Origin: Deltaproteobacteria bacterium
GTDB lineage: Bacteria > Desulfobacterota > JADFXK01
Reading direction: 5' to 3'
NCBI GenBank assembly: GCA_015233295.1
Contig: JADFYC010000058.1
Location: 1-13,742, forward strand
DNA: 13,742 nucleotides
Shown here: positions 1 through 7,241 of the stretch, in pieces
Layout: every line of letters begins with the position of its first letter
Numbering within the stretch: the first letter of the stretch is position 1
Made by a program: the position numbers and the translations under genes
Notes under the pieces: generated by a model
Database searches by the model: none
Told to the model about the DNA's origin: nothing
What the model saw: the letters and a program-made list of their open reading frames with translations, nothing else

Positions 1-1
1 C

Positions 2-307
2 TTCAATTATATGGAGACCATGACCCTTTACCCGGCGGCCCTAAAACGTTTTTTTGACCGGGGCGGGGCCCTAGCCTGGGGGATTGTGCCCAACGTGCCG
101 GAGGTGATGGACATGGACGCGGCTTTTCTTCTGCAACGCCTGGCCGCGGGCGTGGCCGGCCTCACGGCGAAGGGATTGGACCAGGATTTGATCTATGAGC
201 GTATGTTCATCACCCCGGCTTGCGGCACCGGCACCTTGTCCCTGGACCAGGCCGAGCAGGTCTACTCCCTGACCCGGCAGGTTTCGGACAGCGTTCGGGC
301 CAGGTAA
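2..307 (+). CDS. MetE/UROD-fold methyltransferase-like protein, C-terminal fragment
   Basis: Partial gene running in from the left edge: the reading frame is open from base 2, so the ATG at 11 need not be a start. The about 101 visible residues end in a stop at 305-307. The tail resembles the C-terminal barrel end of cobalamin-independent methionine synthase (MetE) and related UROD-fold proteins: a Gly-Ile-Val-Pro strand, an Asp-rich helix, then a Thr-Pro-Ala-Cys-Gly-Thr-Gly stretch near the end. In MetE-type enzymes the Cys of a similar segment is a zinc ligand next to the methyl-transfer site, so C1 transfer is likely but the substrate cannot be told. The next gene starts 52 bases downstream on the same strand, so cotranscription is possible. 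Family-level confidence is moderate because most of the protein lies outside the window. Confidence 0.6.
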   Translation, partial: FNYMETMTLYPAALKRFFDRGGALAWGIVPNVPEVMDMDAAFLLQRLAAGVAGLTAKGLDQDLIYERMFITPACGTGTLSLDQAEQVYSLTRQVSDSVRAR

Positions 308-359
308 TCTGATCAACTCATCTTGTTCCATCCAGGGAACATTAACATAAGGAGACTAT

Positions 360-1484
360 ATGATTGATCCTCGAATGGCCAGGCTGGCTGAAATGCTGGT
401 CAAATACTCGTGCAAACTTCAGGCCGGGGACCGGGTCTTGATCGAAGCCTTTGACCTGCCGGAAGACTTTATCATCTTGTTGGTCAATGAAGTCCTGCGG
501 GCCAGGGCGATTCCCTTCGTGGAGATCCGACAAAACCGGGTTATGCGCAGCCTGTATAACGCGGCCTCGGAAGAATGGATGAAAGAATGGGGCGATATCG
601 AGTTGTACCGGATGAAGAAGATGAATGCCTACATCGGCCTGCGGGGCAGCCACAATATTGCCGAAATGTCCGATGTCGACCAGGAAAAGATGAACATCAC
701 CAATAAATTCTACACCAAGCCGGTCCATTTTGAACAACGCGTCAAACACACCAAATGGGTCGTCACCCGCTGGCCCACGCCGGGTATGGCTCAGCAGGCC
801 AACATGAGCACCGAGGCATTTGAGGATTTCTATTTCAAGGTTTGCACCCTGGATTACGCCAAGATGTCCCGGGCCATGGATCCGCTGGCTGCACTGATGG
901 ACAGGACGGACCAGGTCCTGATCACCGGACCAGGGACCAACCTGGCCTTTTCCATCAAAGACATACCCTGCCGAAAATGCGACGGCCTACGGAATATCCC
1001 GGATGGCGAGGTCTACACCGCCCCGGTCAAGCACTCAGTAAACGGGACTATTCAGTATAACGCCCCGACCATATTCCAGGGCAGTTCTTTTAACAACATT
1101 CGGCTGGAGTTCAAAGATGGCCGGGTAATCCAGGCTACGGCCGGAACAGCGGCGGAAACGGCCAGGCTGAATCAGATTCTCGACTCCGACGACGGGGCCA
1201 GATATGTGGGTGAGTTCGCCTTCGGATTTAACCCGCACATCACCCAGCCCATGCGGGACATTCTGTTCGATGAAAAAATCGCCGGCTCTATTCATTTCAC
1301 GCCGGGCCAGGCTTACGAACAGGCCGACAACGGCAACCGGTCTCAGATCCACTGGGATATGGTCTTGATCCAAACGGAACCGTACGGTGGGGGGGAGATT
1401 CATTTCGATGGCGCTCTGATCCGAAAAAACGGTCTCTTCGTCCTGCCGGAACTAACCGGACTTAATCCGGATCAGTTGATTTGA
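360..1484 (+). CDS. M29-family metallo-aminopeptidase
   Basis: 374 residues, the usual length for the M29 (AmpS/aminopeptidase T, thermophilic metalloprotease) family, which removes N-terminal residues from peptides in the cytoplasm using two metal ions. The expected ligand set is visible in the C-terminal half: Glu217 (in a PDGEVYTAP context), Glu285 (GEFAFG), His312 (SIHF) and His331/Asp333 (IHWDM). The N-terminal half (about 1-180) is the typical Rossmann-like region of the family. There is no signal peptide or membrane segment. The start ATG at 360 is supported by AAGGAG at 349-354 with good spacing. It follows the MetE-like gene by 52 bases and converges with the PilZ gene. Substrate preference cannot be read from the sequence. 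Confidence 0.9.
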   Translation: MIDPRMARLAEMLVKYSCKLQAGDRVLIEAFDLPEDFIILLVNEVLRARAIPFVEIRQNRVMRSLYNAASEEWMKEWGDIELYRMKKMNAYIGLRGSHNIAEMSDVDQEKMNITNKFYTKPVHFEQRVKHTKWVVTRWPTPGMAQQANMSTEAFEDFYFKVCTLDYAKMSRAMDPLAALMDRTDQVLITGPGTNLAFSIKDIPCRKCDGLRNIPDGEVYTAPVKHSVNGTIQYNAPTIFQGSSFNNIRLEFKDGRVIQATAGTAAETARLNQILDSDDGARYVGEFAFGFNPHITQPMRDILFDEKIAGSIHFTPGQAYEQADNGNRSQIHWDMVLIQTEPYGGGEIHFDGALIRKNGLFVLPELTGLNPDQLI

Positions 1485-1490
1485 ACTGAT
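1456..1490. terminator. Paired hairpins between convergent genes
   Basis: Two short perfect hairpins lie back to back over the aminopeptidase stop codon: CCGGA-5-TCCGG (1456-1470) and ATCAGTT-6-AACTGAT (1471-1490). Only 17 bases separate the two convergent stop codons, so these dyads are the only room for termination in either direction. No strong T-run follows, so function as a classic Rho-independent terminator is uncertain. Confidence 0.4.
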
Positions 1491-1501
1491 TGAACCCGGG
1501 C

Positions 1502-2269
1502 CTATAGTTCCAATTTGACCTGCTCCGGAAAGACGAAGCATATCTCCAGTTGATTAATATCTTGGATGGTCTCAGTGATGCGTTTTTTGGGCCGACCGTC
1601 CAGGCCGAGAAATTTAATGGCCATAAAATTCAACAAATCCATCCGATCCAGGGGCCGGAGGCGAACGATCTGGGCCTGGACCTGGAACGGAGACCGTTTA
1701 TCCACGCCACAAGAAAAGTAGGCGACCTCGCCCATCACTGGGGCCTTAGCCGGGGGGAGCATCCGATAGGACAGCAGCATTCCCCCTTCAGATAGATTCT
1801 GGACTCGATAGATGGGGCTTTGAGGCATGGACACTCCGGTTTGGGAACATTGCATCACCTCAATCGGGAGCAGGCTGGGCAAGTCATACCTGGGATGGAA
1901 GCGTAAATCGGTGGGGTAAACACTCTGAGGCAGGGTCAGACAGATGGCCGGCAAGGCTACCTGTCTGGTCGTTTCAAGTTTCTCAGGCAAGTCCAATACG
2001 GTAGATTTAAACCCGATTCTTTTAATCACGTACCCACCTTCGGAAATCCGGCTAATCAACAGAGTCACCTCCAGTTCCCGTTTGACCATACCCCACCCCA
2101 GGGGGGGATTAGTCTGGGCGATGATCAACCGGTGTTCCTCCAGTCCGTACACTTTGGATTCCCGGATATCCAGCATGGTCCTTTGCTGATCGCGATCCAA
2201 GACTATGCTCAGCTCTTGGTCCGGCCGAAAGATTGTTTTCAATTGTTCCGGTGTCATCTTTGAAGCCAT
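1502..2269 (-). CDS. PilZ-domain protein with YcgR-like N-terminal domain (c-di-GMP effector)
   Basis: 255 residues. The C-terminal part (about 120-235) carries both halves of the PilZ signature: Arg123-x3-Arg127 (RFHPR) and Asn158-x-Ser160-x-x-Gly (NLSEGG), the residues that wrap and stack on cyclic di-GMP. The first 115 residues look like the beta-rich N-terminal domain seen in YcgR/PilZN-type proteins. There is no signal peptide or membrane segment, so it is likely a cytoplasmic c-di-GMP receptor acting on motility, adhesion or exopolysaccharide by protein contact. The ATG at 2269 is preceded by CGGAG at a good distance on the minus strand. It is divergent from the hydrolase at 2421 (151-base gap) and convergent with the aminopeptidase. 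No diguanylate cyclase or phosphodiesterase is visible in the window, so its partner is unknown. Confidence 0.85.
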   Translation of the reverse strand: MASKMTPEQLKTIFRPDQELSIVLDRDQQRTMLDIRESKVYGLEEHRLIIAQTNPPLGWGMVKRELEVTLLISRISEGGYVIKRIGFKSTVLDLPEKLETTRQVALPAICLTLPQSVYPTDLRFHPRYDLPSLLPIEVMQCSQTGVSMPQSPIYRVQNLSEGGMLLSYRMLPPAKAPVMGEVAYFSCGVDKRSPFQVQAQIVRLRPLDRMDLLNFMAIKFLGLDGRPKKRITETIQDINQLEICFVFPEQVKLEL

Positions 2270-2328
2270 ATGTCACTCCGTCTGGTAACCAAAGAAGCCG
2301 CCAAGTTGTCTTCCGCCTCAATGCTTAA

Positions 2329-2357
2329 TTGACAAACTAGCTGAAAACGTATAACAT
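2329..2357 (+). promoter_or_regulatory. Sigma-70-type promoter for the hydrolase gene
   Basis: A perfect -35 TTGACA lies at 2329-2334. The -10 is either TAACAT (2352-2357, 17-base spacer) or TATAAC (2350-2355, 15-base spacer). It sits in the divergent intergenic region about 65 bases ahead of the ATG at 2421, leaving a short leader. Seen directly; activity is inferred. Confidence 0.55.
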
Positions 2358-2420
2358 AAGAAGGCTTCTGTTGGCAACACCAAATGGTCCCCATCGGAAA
2401 TCTCTTCAGGAGAAACGGAC

Positions 2421-2942
2421 ATGCCGAATAAAGCGCTTATCATTGCAGATATGCTTAATGATTTCATAGATCCCCAGGGAACGCTCTACGTCGGTCCCGC
2501 GGGAGAAGAGATTATCGAGTCGGTTAAAAGCAAGATCAAAGAGATGCGCGGGCAAGGCGCCCTAATTATCTTCATCTGCGACGCCCACGCCGAGAATGAC
2601 CTGGAGTTTAATATGTTTCCCGCCCACGCCATCAAGGGTCAATGGGGCGCGGAAATCATTCCGGCCCTGGCCCCACAACCGGATGACCAGATTGTGTTCA
2701 AGACCAGGTACAGCTCCTTTTTTGGCACCAATTTAGAACAAATTCTTGTAAATAAAGGGGTGATAGAGGCTTACCTGGTTGGCGTTTGCACCTCTATTTG
2801 TATCATGGAGACGGTGTCGGACCTAAGACAGCGCGATTATCCTACTTATGTCTTTGCCGATGCCGTGGCTGATTTTGATCAGACAGCCCACGATTACTCC
2901 CTGAAACGGATGGAAACCATCTATGGGGCCAAGTTGATCTAA
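2421..2942 (+). CDS. Isochorismatase-family cysteine hydrolase, nicotinamidase-like
   Basis: 173 residues, standard length for this alpha/beta cysteine hydrolase family. The catalytic triad is visible: Asp10 (IIADMLNDF), Lys94 (VFKTRYSSF) and Cys123 (GVCTSICI, with the Val-Cys segment before the nucleophile that is typical of the family). Asp54, His56 and His69 (CDAH ... PAHA) match the metal site of nicotinamidases (PncA), which hydrolyse nicotinamide to nicotinate for NAD salvage. That metal site favours nicotinamidase over a metal-free isochorismatase or carbamoylase, but specificity is not proven. AGGAG lies at 2409-2413 ahead of the ATG. The gene appears to be transcribed alone from the promoter at 2329; a repeat array separates it from the kinase gene downstream. 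Confidence 0.85.
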   Translation: MPNKALIIADMLNDFIDPQGTLYVGPAGEEIIESVKSKIKEMRGQGALIIFICDAHAENDLEFNMFPAHAIKGQWGAEIIPALAPQPDDQIVFKTRYSSFFGTNLEQILVNKGVIEAYLVGVCTSICIMETVSDLRQRDYPTYVFADAVADFDQTAHDYSLKRMETIYGAKLI

Positions 2943-2986
2943 CATTTACAGGACAAAGCTGCTTTTTCACCTTAGCGCGCACCGTT

Positions 2987-3049
2987 CAACTCAGACCCCG
3001 CAACTCGAAATACGCAACACGTAACCAGGAACGCGCAACCCTCAACCTC
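2987..3049 (+). repeat. Degenerate heptamer tandem array (CAACNCG-like)
   Basis: Nine consecutive 7-base units fill most of the 120-base gap before the kinase: CAACTCA, GACCCCG, CAACTCG, AAATACG, CAACACG, TAACCAG, GAACGCG, CAACCCT, CAACCTC. Strict 7-base phasing of the AAC core is seen directly. The TAACCAG unit recurs in the second array at 8482-8547. Heptanucleotide intergenic repeats (STRR type) were first described in cyanobacteria; the role here is unknown. Confidence 0.65.
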
Positions 3050-3062
3050 CATTGGGAAACAT

Positions 3063-5357
3063 ATGGAACGGATATTGATTGTGGACCGGGACGAGGCGTC
3101 GGCCCAACGCTTTATCCGGCTCCTGGCCGCTGATGATCACAAGTTGACCGTTTTTACCAACCTGACTGATTGTCTAACCGATGTTCAAGCTAATCGGTCC
3201 GACCTGATCATCGCAGATATCTTTCCACTGGGGCGGAACGAGACCCGATTTCTCTCGGAACTCAGACGGACCGTCCCGGAAGTTTCTCTGGTCGTAGTCA
3301 CTGACGCACCTGATTTCCCCTCCACGGTCAAATCGTTCCGGCTGGGTTGCATTGATGTCATATCCAAGACCCAATCCGATCTTTCCCTGGCCAATAAACT
3401 TCAGAAGCGGCTAAAAGAACATCAGGCCAAGAATAAGAGATTGCATGAAAAAGAGGCCACCAGCTTCAAATTACAGAAGCTGCAAACTGTCCTTGACCAG
3501 GCCGAAATCGGCATCCATGTGCTCGACCGTGACTATCGATTGCTCTCCCTGAACAAATACATGAAAAAACTGATTGGCGCCACCGCCAAGAGCCCCCCTG
3601 TGACCTTCTGTTATGATCTTTTTCAGCCCACCTGGCGCAGGCCGCGGGATGAAGAATCCATCCCCTGTGCCGGCTGTCTGGTCAAAGCGGCTATTGATGA
3701 TGGACTAATACATACCGGTCCAGGTTGCGCGAGACTTGGCCGGATACTTCAGGTTAAGGCCGTTCCCATTAAAGATAAAGACGACCAGGTGGTCAAAGTG
3801 GTGGTGCTGACTCTCGATCCTTTGGCCCTTATTCGAATAGACAGAGGGGCTCAGACGATCCCTCCCAGACTTCAAGAATTGTTGGAGAGTGTTCCTAACA
3901 CGTTGGGTTTTACCGATACCAGAAGTAGAATTATCTTCGCTAACCCGGCGCTTATCTCCGCGTTCAAACGGGAAAAAGAAAAACTAGTCGGGCAGAACCC
4001 CGCAAAGTTTTGTGCCCGAAGCTCCTTACCCAGGCTGCGCCGGCAACTCATCGCCAGAGGAAAGGGCGAGTGGGGCGATTATGGTCTGGAGCTGTTTGAC
4101 GGTCAGGGAGAAAGCGCCCCTGTCCGAATTCTATCCATGCCTCTGTCTAACCTGGCCGGAGAGTATGCCGGGAGTATCTTTCTGCTCCTCGGGCGAAAGG
4201 ACCTGACGAGCCTGGAACAAGAACTGAAACTCTGCCGGGAAGGCATAGAAACGGAACTGCAGTCCCGGGCCGCGCTGGAAACCGACCAGGATAAGCGAAT
4301 CAATGATTTCATGGACCAATCCTGGGACATGGTGTTCCGGTTGACGCCCAATCTCAACATTTCTTTTGCCAGTTCCGCGGCCATTGATGCTTTGGGTTTT
4401 GACCAAAATGAATTGCTTAAGAAAAAAATGGCCGATTTGCTGCCGGATGAAGAGAAAGAGGACATCCTACAGAGGCTGCGGACCTTAGGTGACAATAATC
4501 GCTTCTCCGGGGTGGCGCATCACCTCATGGGGAAGAACAAGGTTAAGATACCCGTTCGGACCAATGCCCGGTCTATCTCTGATCACCACCACCAGTGGTC
4601 CGGGATCGAGATAACCTGCTATAATGCCTCCTACATCAAATATCTTGAAGACCGGCTGGTTCAGTCGGAAAAGTGGTCCTCTGCGGGTCGTCTGCTTGGT
4701 CCGGTGACCGAAGAATTGGTCAACCGTACAAAACATATCGAGGCGGCGCTGGATGAAGCCGTTAACGCGCCGGACCACCCTAATTCGTCCCCGGACAGTC
4801 TTTTGGCCGCCCAGGAGGGCATCCATAGTGTCTCAACCATGGCCGAGGCCTTAGAGGCGTTCGTCTTTGGTCGGAGACTTTCCTTGGCCCAGGTGGATGT
4901 TAACCAATCTTTTGGCCGATTGCTCCATCTCCTGGGCCCCCGGTTAAGGAGCCTCAATATCCAGGTCGTAACAAAATTTTCACCCTACTTGCCGGCAATC
5001 GCGGCCTCTCCAGACCAAATCAATCAGGCTATGCTGAACCTGGTCATTAACGCCATCAAATTCATGCCCAGTGGGGGCACATTAAAGATTGAGACCAAGA
5101 AACTAAGAGATAACATAAAAATAATTATGAGTGACAGTGGGATCGGACTCCCCCGAGAAAGCATCGACAGGGTTCTAAATGATTCTCAAACGCCCTTCGA
5201 CTCTGATGAGATGTGTCCGGAGCTGTTCCTGGCTCAGCGAATAATCAACGACCACTACGGAGAAATCAATGTCCAAAGCCATCTCGGCCGCGGAACAATT
5301 CTTAATGTCACCTTGCCGGCAAAGCCTTTTTTGAGTGAATCTGAAAAAGGTTATTGA
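3063..5357 (+). CDS. Hybrid receiver-PAS-histidine-kinase-like protein with degenerate kinase core
   Basis: 764 cytoplasmic residues with no membrane segment. Residues 1-115 form a receiver domain with Asp9, phospho-acceptor Asp52, Thr80 and Lys102. Three PAS-like regions follow (about 137-255, 268-378, 412-530). The first carries Cys183, a CxxC (Cys202, Cys205) and Cys222, reminiscent of Cys-motif PAS domains common in Desulfobacterota. The DHp-like helix starts at Gln534-Ser-Glu-Lys and aligns with the usual H-box, but Glu550 stands where the phospho-acceptor His belongs. The ATPase domain (about 645-755) keeps the N box (Asn659, Asn663) and the G1 motif Asp691-Ser-Gly-Ile-Gly, yet the G2 loop reads Glu716, Cys718 and Glu720 where glycines are expected. 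I infer an inactive or non-canonical kinase, perhaps a phospho-receiver with a regulatory C-terminus. No partner regulator is adjacent. The start ATG has only a weak upstream Shine-Dalgarno. Confidence 0.85.
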   Translation: MERILIVDRDEASAQRFIRLLAADDHKLTVFTNLTDCLTDVQANRSDLIIADIFPLGRNETRFLSELRRTVPEVSLVVVTDAPDFPSTVKSFRLGCIDVISKTQSDLSLANKLQKRLKEHQAKNKRLHEKEATSFKLQKLQTVLDQAEIGIHVLDRDYRLLSLNKYMKKLIGATAKSPPVTFCYDLFQPTWRRPRDEESIPCAGCLVKAAIDDGLIHTGPGCARLGRILQVKAVPIKDKDDQVVKVVVLTLDPLALIRIDRGAQTIPPRLQELLESVPNTLGFTDTRSRIIFANPALISAFKREKEKLVGQNPAKFCARSSLPRLRRQLIARGKGEWGDYGLELFDGQGESAPVRILSMPLSNLAGEYAGSIFLLLGRKDLTSLEQELKLCREGIETELQSRAALETDQDKRINDFMDQSWDMVFRLTPNLNISFASSAAIDALGFDQNELLKKKMADLLPDEEKEDILQRLRTLGDNNRFSGVAHHLMGKNKVKIPVRTNARSISDHHHQWSGIEITCYNASYIKYLEDRLVQSEKWSSAGRLLGPVTEELVNRTKHIEAALDEAVNAPDHPNSSPDSLLAAQEGIHSVSTMAEALEAFVFGRRLSLAQVDVNQSFGRLLHLLGPRLRSLNIQVVTKFSPYLPAIAASPDQINQAMLNLVINAIKFMPSGGTLKIETKKLRDNIKIIMSDSGIGLPRESIDRVLNDSQTPFDSDEMCPELFLAQRIINDHYGEINVQSHLGRGTILNVTLPAKPFLSESEKGY

Positions 5358-5388
5358 AAAACATGTCAAGTTTTGGTAAGAGCAAACA

Positions 5389-5401
5389 CGCCACAGTGGC
5401 G
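5389..5401. repeat. Short perfect palindrome (6-1-6)
   Basis: CGCCAC-A-GTGGCG lies 32 bases after the kinase stop. No T-run follows, so it is not a convincing terminator. Role unknown. Confidence 0.35.
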
Positions 5402-5495
5402 CTGCGGAGTTCATCTTGCGGCGCGGCTTTGGCAAGTCTATCTTGGCCACGGGTCTTCAGCAGAATCAATTAACTACTAGGAACCGGCCACCGAG

Positions 5496-5514
5496 CGTTA
5501 GATGACATCTAACG
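5496..5514. promoter_or_regulatory. Perfect 9-1-9 palindrome, candidate operator upstream of the polyamine operon
   Basis: CGTTAGATG-A-CATCTAACG is a perfect inverted repeat with a one-base centre, 84 bases ahead of the preferred decarboxylase ATG. A one-base centre cannot form a good hairpin loop, which favours a dimeric protein-binding site over an RNA element. Further dyads follow: ATGTGT/ACACAT (5521-5541), GGTTAACC (5548-5555) and AAACGTTT (5565-5572). The regulator is not identifiable by eye. Confidence 0.55.
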
Positions 5515-5597
5515 GATGACATGTGTGTTGCTGAAACACATCAGGGTGGTTAACCCGAACGCCTAAACGTTTGCGGCCGGACGTCTGGGGAACAGAA

Positions 5598-6188
5598 ATG
5601 AGCTATGATATGCTTATACCAAAATTAATTTTTTTGACTAAGGGGCTCGGTCGCCACAAGGAAAAGCTGGCCAGTTTTGAAGAATCTCTACGTGATGCCG
5701 GCCTGGCATCCCAAAACCTGGTCCAGACGTCGAGTATTATTGCACCGCGCAGTAAGATAATCACCCGCAAACGGGCCCTTGACTATCTGAAACCGGGCCA
5801 AATACTCTTTGTGGTTATATCACGGAATGAAACCAACGAGCCAAATCGACTCATCTCTGCTTCTGTCGGCCTGGCCATCCCTCGGGACCGCAATCAGTAC
5901 GGTTACCTCTCCGAACACCATGCCTATGGCGACAACGCCAAGACCGCCGGAGATTACGCCGAAGACCTGGCCGCCCAAATGTTGGCCACGACCTTAGGGA
6001 TCGAATTCGACGTCAATCAGAGTTGGGATGAAAAAGAAGAGGTCTTCAAACTCTCCGGCAAGATTATCGAAACCAGGAATATCACCCAAACAGCCACGGG
6101 AACCAGTGACCGATGGTGGACCTCAGTAGTGGCCTGCGCCGGATTTATCATGAAATGGATGATGGACCCCGAACCAAGAAACAAGTAG
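5598..6188 (+). CDS. pdaD: Pyruvoyl-dependent arginine decarboxylase
   Basis: 196 residues from the ATG at 5598. The enzyme class decarboxylates arginine to agmatine with a pyruvoyl group made by self-cleavage of the proenzyme. The cleavage segment is visible as Thr-Ser-Ser (Ser45-Ser46 counting from this start) in NLVQTSSIIAP, with the conserved Asn-Leu just before. The segments NETNEPNRLISASVGLAIP and QYGYLSEHHAYGD, including the catalytic-region Glu-His-His, match the family closely, as does the AGDYAEDLAAQMLATTLG stretch. A TTG at 5571 would add nine residues unlike the family's usual beginning; ATG 5598 has GGGGA at 5586-5590. The downstream agmatinase overlaps the 3' end by 34 bases, indicating cotranscription and a two-step route to putrescine. 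A palindrome-rich leader precedes the gene. Function is highly likely. Confidence 0.93.
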   Translation: MSYDMLIPKLIFLTKGLGRHKEKLASFEESLRDAGLASQNLVQTSSIIAPRSKIITRKRALDYLKPGQILFVVISRNETNEPNRLISASVGLAIPRDRNQYGYLSEHHAYGDNAKTAGDYAEDLAAQMLATTLGIEFDVNQSWDEKEEVFKLSGKIIETRNITQTATGTSDRWWTSVVACAGFIMKWMMDPEPRNK

Positions 6189-7063
6189 GAACCAGGCAGT
6201 TTGGCGAACCATGGATCAATGTGCCCGATCTCAACCGGGCCAAAGTAACCATCCTGCCCGTTTCTTATGAAGGGAGTGTGACCTATGGCCGAGGCACCGG
6301 CCTTGGTCCCGCGGCCCTGCTGGATGCCTCCTATAACCTCGAATGGTACGACGAGGAGTTGGGCCAGGAAACATACCGCGCCGGTTTCTACACCTACCCC
6401 ATCATGACCTTCGGGGACGGTGACTCAACGCCCATGGTCCTGGACCAGGTTACTGAGGTGGTTAAACAAGACATCCGGGCCGGCCGGTTTACCGTCATGG
6501 TTGGAGGCGAGCATTCCTTGACCCTTGGTCCGGTCAGAGCCCATGCCGAATCCGGCCGTGGGCCCTTCTCGGTTCTTCAGCTTGACGCCCACGCAGATCT
6601 GCGGTATCGTTATAGGGGGGATAAGCTTAGCCACGCTTGTGTGATGCGGCGAATAGTTGAGATTGATATCGGAATAGTTCAGGTGGGCATTCGGTCCCTC
6701 TCCGTCGGCGAGGCCAGGTTTATCAAGAGAAGTGGACTCGCCCCTTACTATGCCCACCACATTAGAACAAACGGAACCTGGATGGACCAGGCCGTAGATG
6801 ATCTGGCTGAACGCGTCTATGTCTCCTTAGATATTGATGTCCTCGACCCGGCCATTATGCCGGCCACCGGCACCCCGGAGCCGGGAGGACTGGACTGGTT
6901 CCAATTAACCGACTTTCTACGTCTGGTGGCCGGGCGGAAAGAAATTATCGGGCTGGACGTGGTCGAGTTGGCCCCGATTCCTGGTTTCGAGAGTCCTAAT
7001 TTTGTCGCGGCCAAACTGGTCTATCGTCTGCTGGGCTATATTTTGGGGCCCCATGTGGTTTGA
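6155..7063 (+). CDS. speB: Agmatinase (ureohydrolase family)
   Basis: 302 residues from the ATG at 6155. Hydrolyses agmatine to putrescine and urea at a dinuclear manganese centre. All metal-ligand motifs are present: GGEHS (His120), LDAHADLR (Asp144, His146, Asp148) and SLDIDVLDPA (Asp226, Asp228), followed by the TGTPEPGGL and LDVVELAP segments of the family. The start is uncertain: ATG 6113 would overlap the decarboxylase by 76 bases, GTG 6221 lies just before the first core strand, and ATG 6155 gives a 34-base overlap and a normal amino end. None has a strong Shine-Dalgarno, so translation is probably coupled to the gene upstream. Consumes the product of the preceding enzyme, so the pair is a complete arginine-to-putrescine module. 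Confidence 0.92.
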   Translation: MDDGPRTKKQVGTRQFGEPWINVPDLNRAKVTILPVSYEGSVTYGRGTGLGPAALLDASYNLEWYDEELGQETYRAGFYTYPIMTFGDGDSTPMVLDQVTEVVKQDIRAGRFTVMVGGEHSLTLGPVRAHAESGRGPFSVLQLDAHADLRYRYRGDKLSHACVMRRIVEIDIGIVQVGIRSLSVGEARFIKRSGLAPYYAHHIRTNGTWMDQAVDDLAERVYVSLDIDVLDPAIMPATGTPEPGGLDWFQLTDFLRLVAGRKEIIGLDVVELAPIPGFESPNFVAAKLVYRLLGYILGPHVV

Positions 7064-7120
7064 CCATCCGGCCGCGGTGGCCTTAACGGATCATTTGTTG
7101 GTGCTATCTAAGGTGGAACT

Positions 7121-7240
7121 ATGAAAGAACGAAAAGAAGTGACCTGCCCCAAATGTGGTAAGGAATTTACCACGGCCCTAAAAGCTACCATCTACTGCCC
7201 CCGGTGCGGCGAAAAAATTGAGATTGGCCTCTGGGAATAA
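7121..7240 (+). CDS. 39-residue zinc-ribbon protein
   Basis: A very short gene: ATG at 7121, TAA at 7238-7240, with AAGGTGGA at 7110-7117 as a well-placed ribosome binding site. The protein has two CPxCG knuckles, Cys9-x2-Cys12 and Cys26-x2-Cys29, separated by 13 residues: the pattern of a rubredoxin-like or zinc-ribbon fold binding one Zn (or Fe) ion. Both knuckles continue with Gly-Lys or Gly-Glu, as in true treble ribbons. There is no signal peptide. It begins 57 bases after agmatinase on the same strand with no terminator between, so it probably belongs to the polyamine operon. Function is unknown: it may be a small regulatory or RNA/protein-binding ribbon. Reality of the gene is supported by the binding site and paired motifs. 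Confidence 0.75.
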   Translation: MKERKEVTCPKCGKEFTTALKATIYCPRCGEKIEIGLWE

Positions 7241-7241
7241 C

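Noticed and set aside
2987..3049. CRISPR-like array
   Set aside because: Units are 7 bases long, degenerate and without spacers; no cas genes nearby.
5175..5450. 91-codon minus-strand frame across the kinase 3' end
   Set aside because: Mostly antisense to the clearly coding kinase domain; the part past the kinase stop has no ribosome binding site and no identifiable motif.
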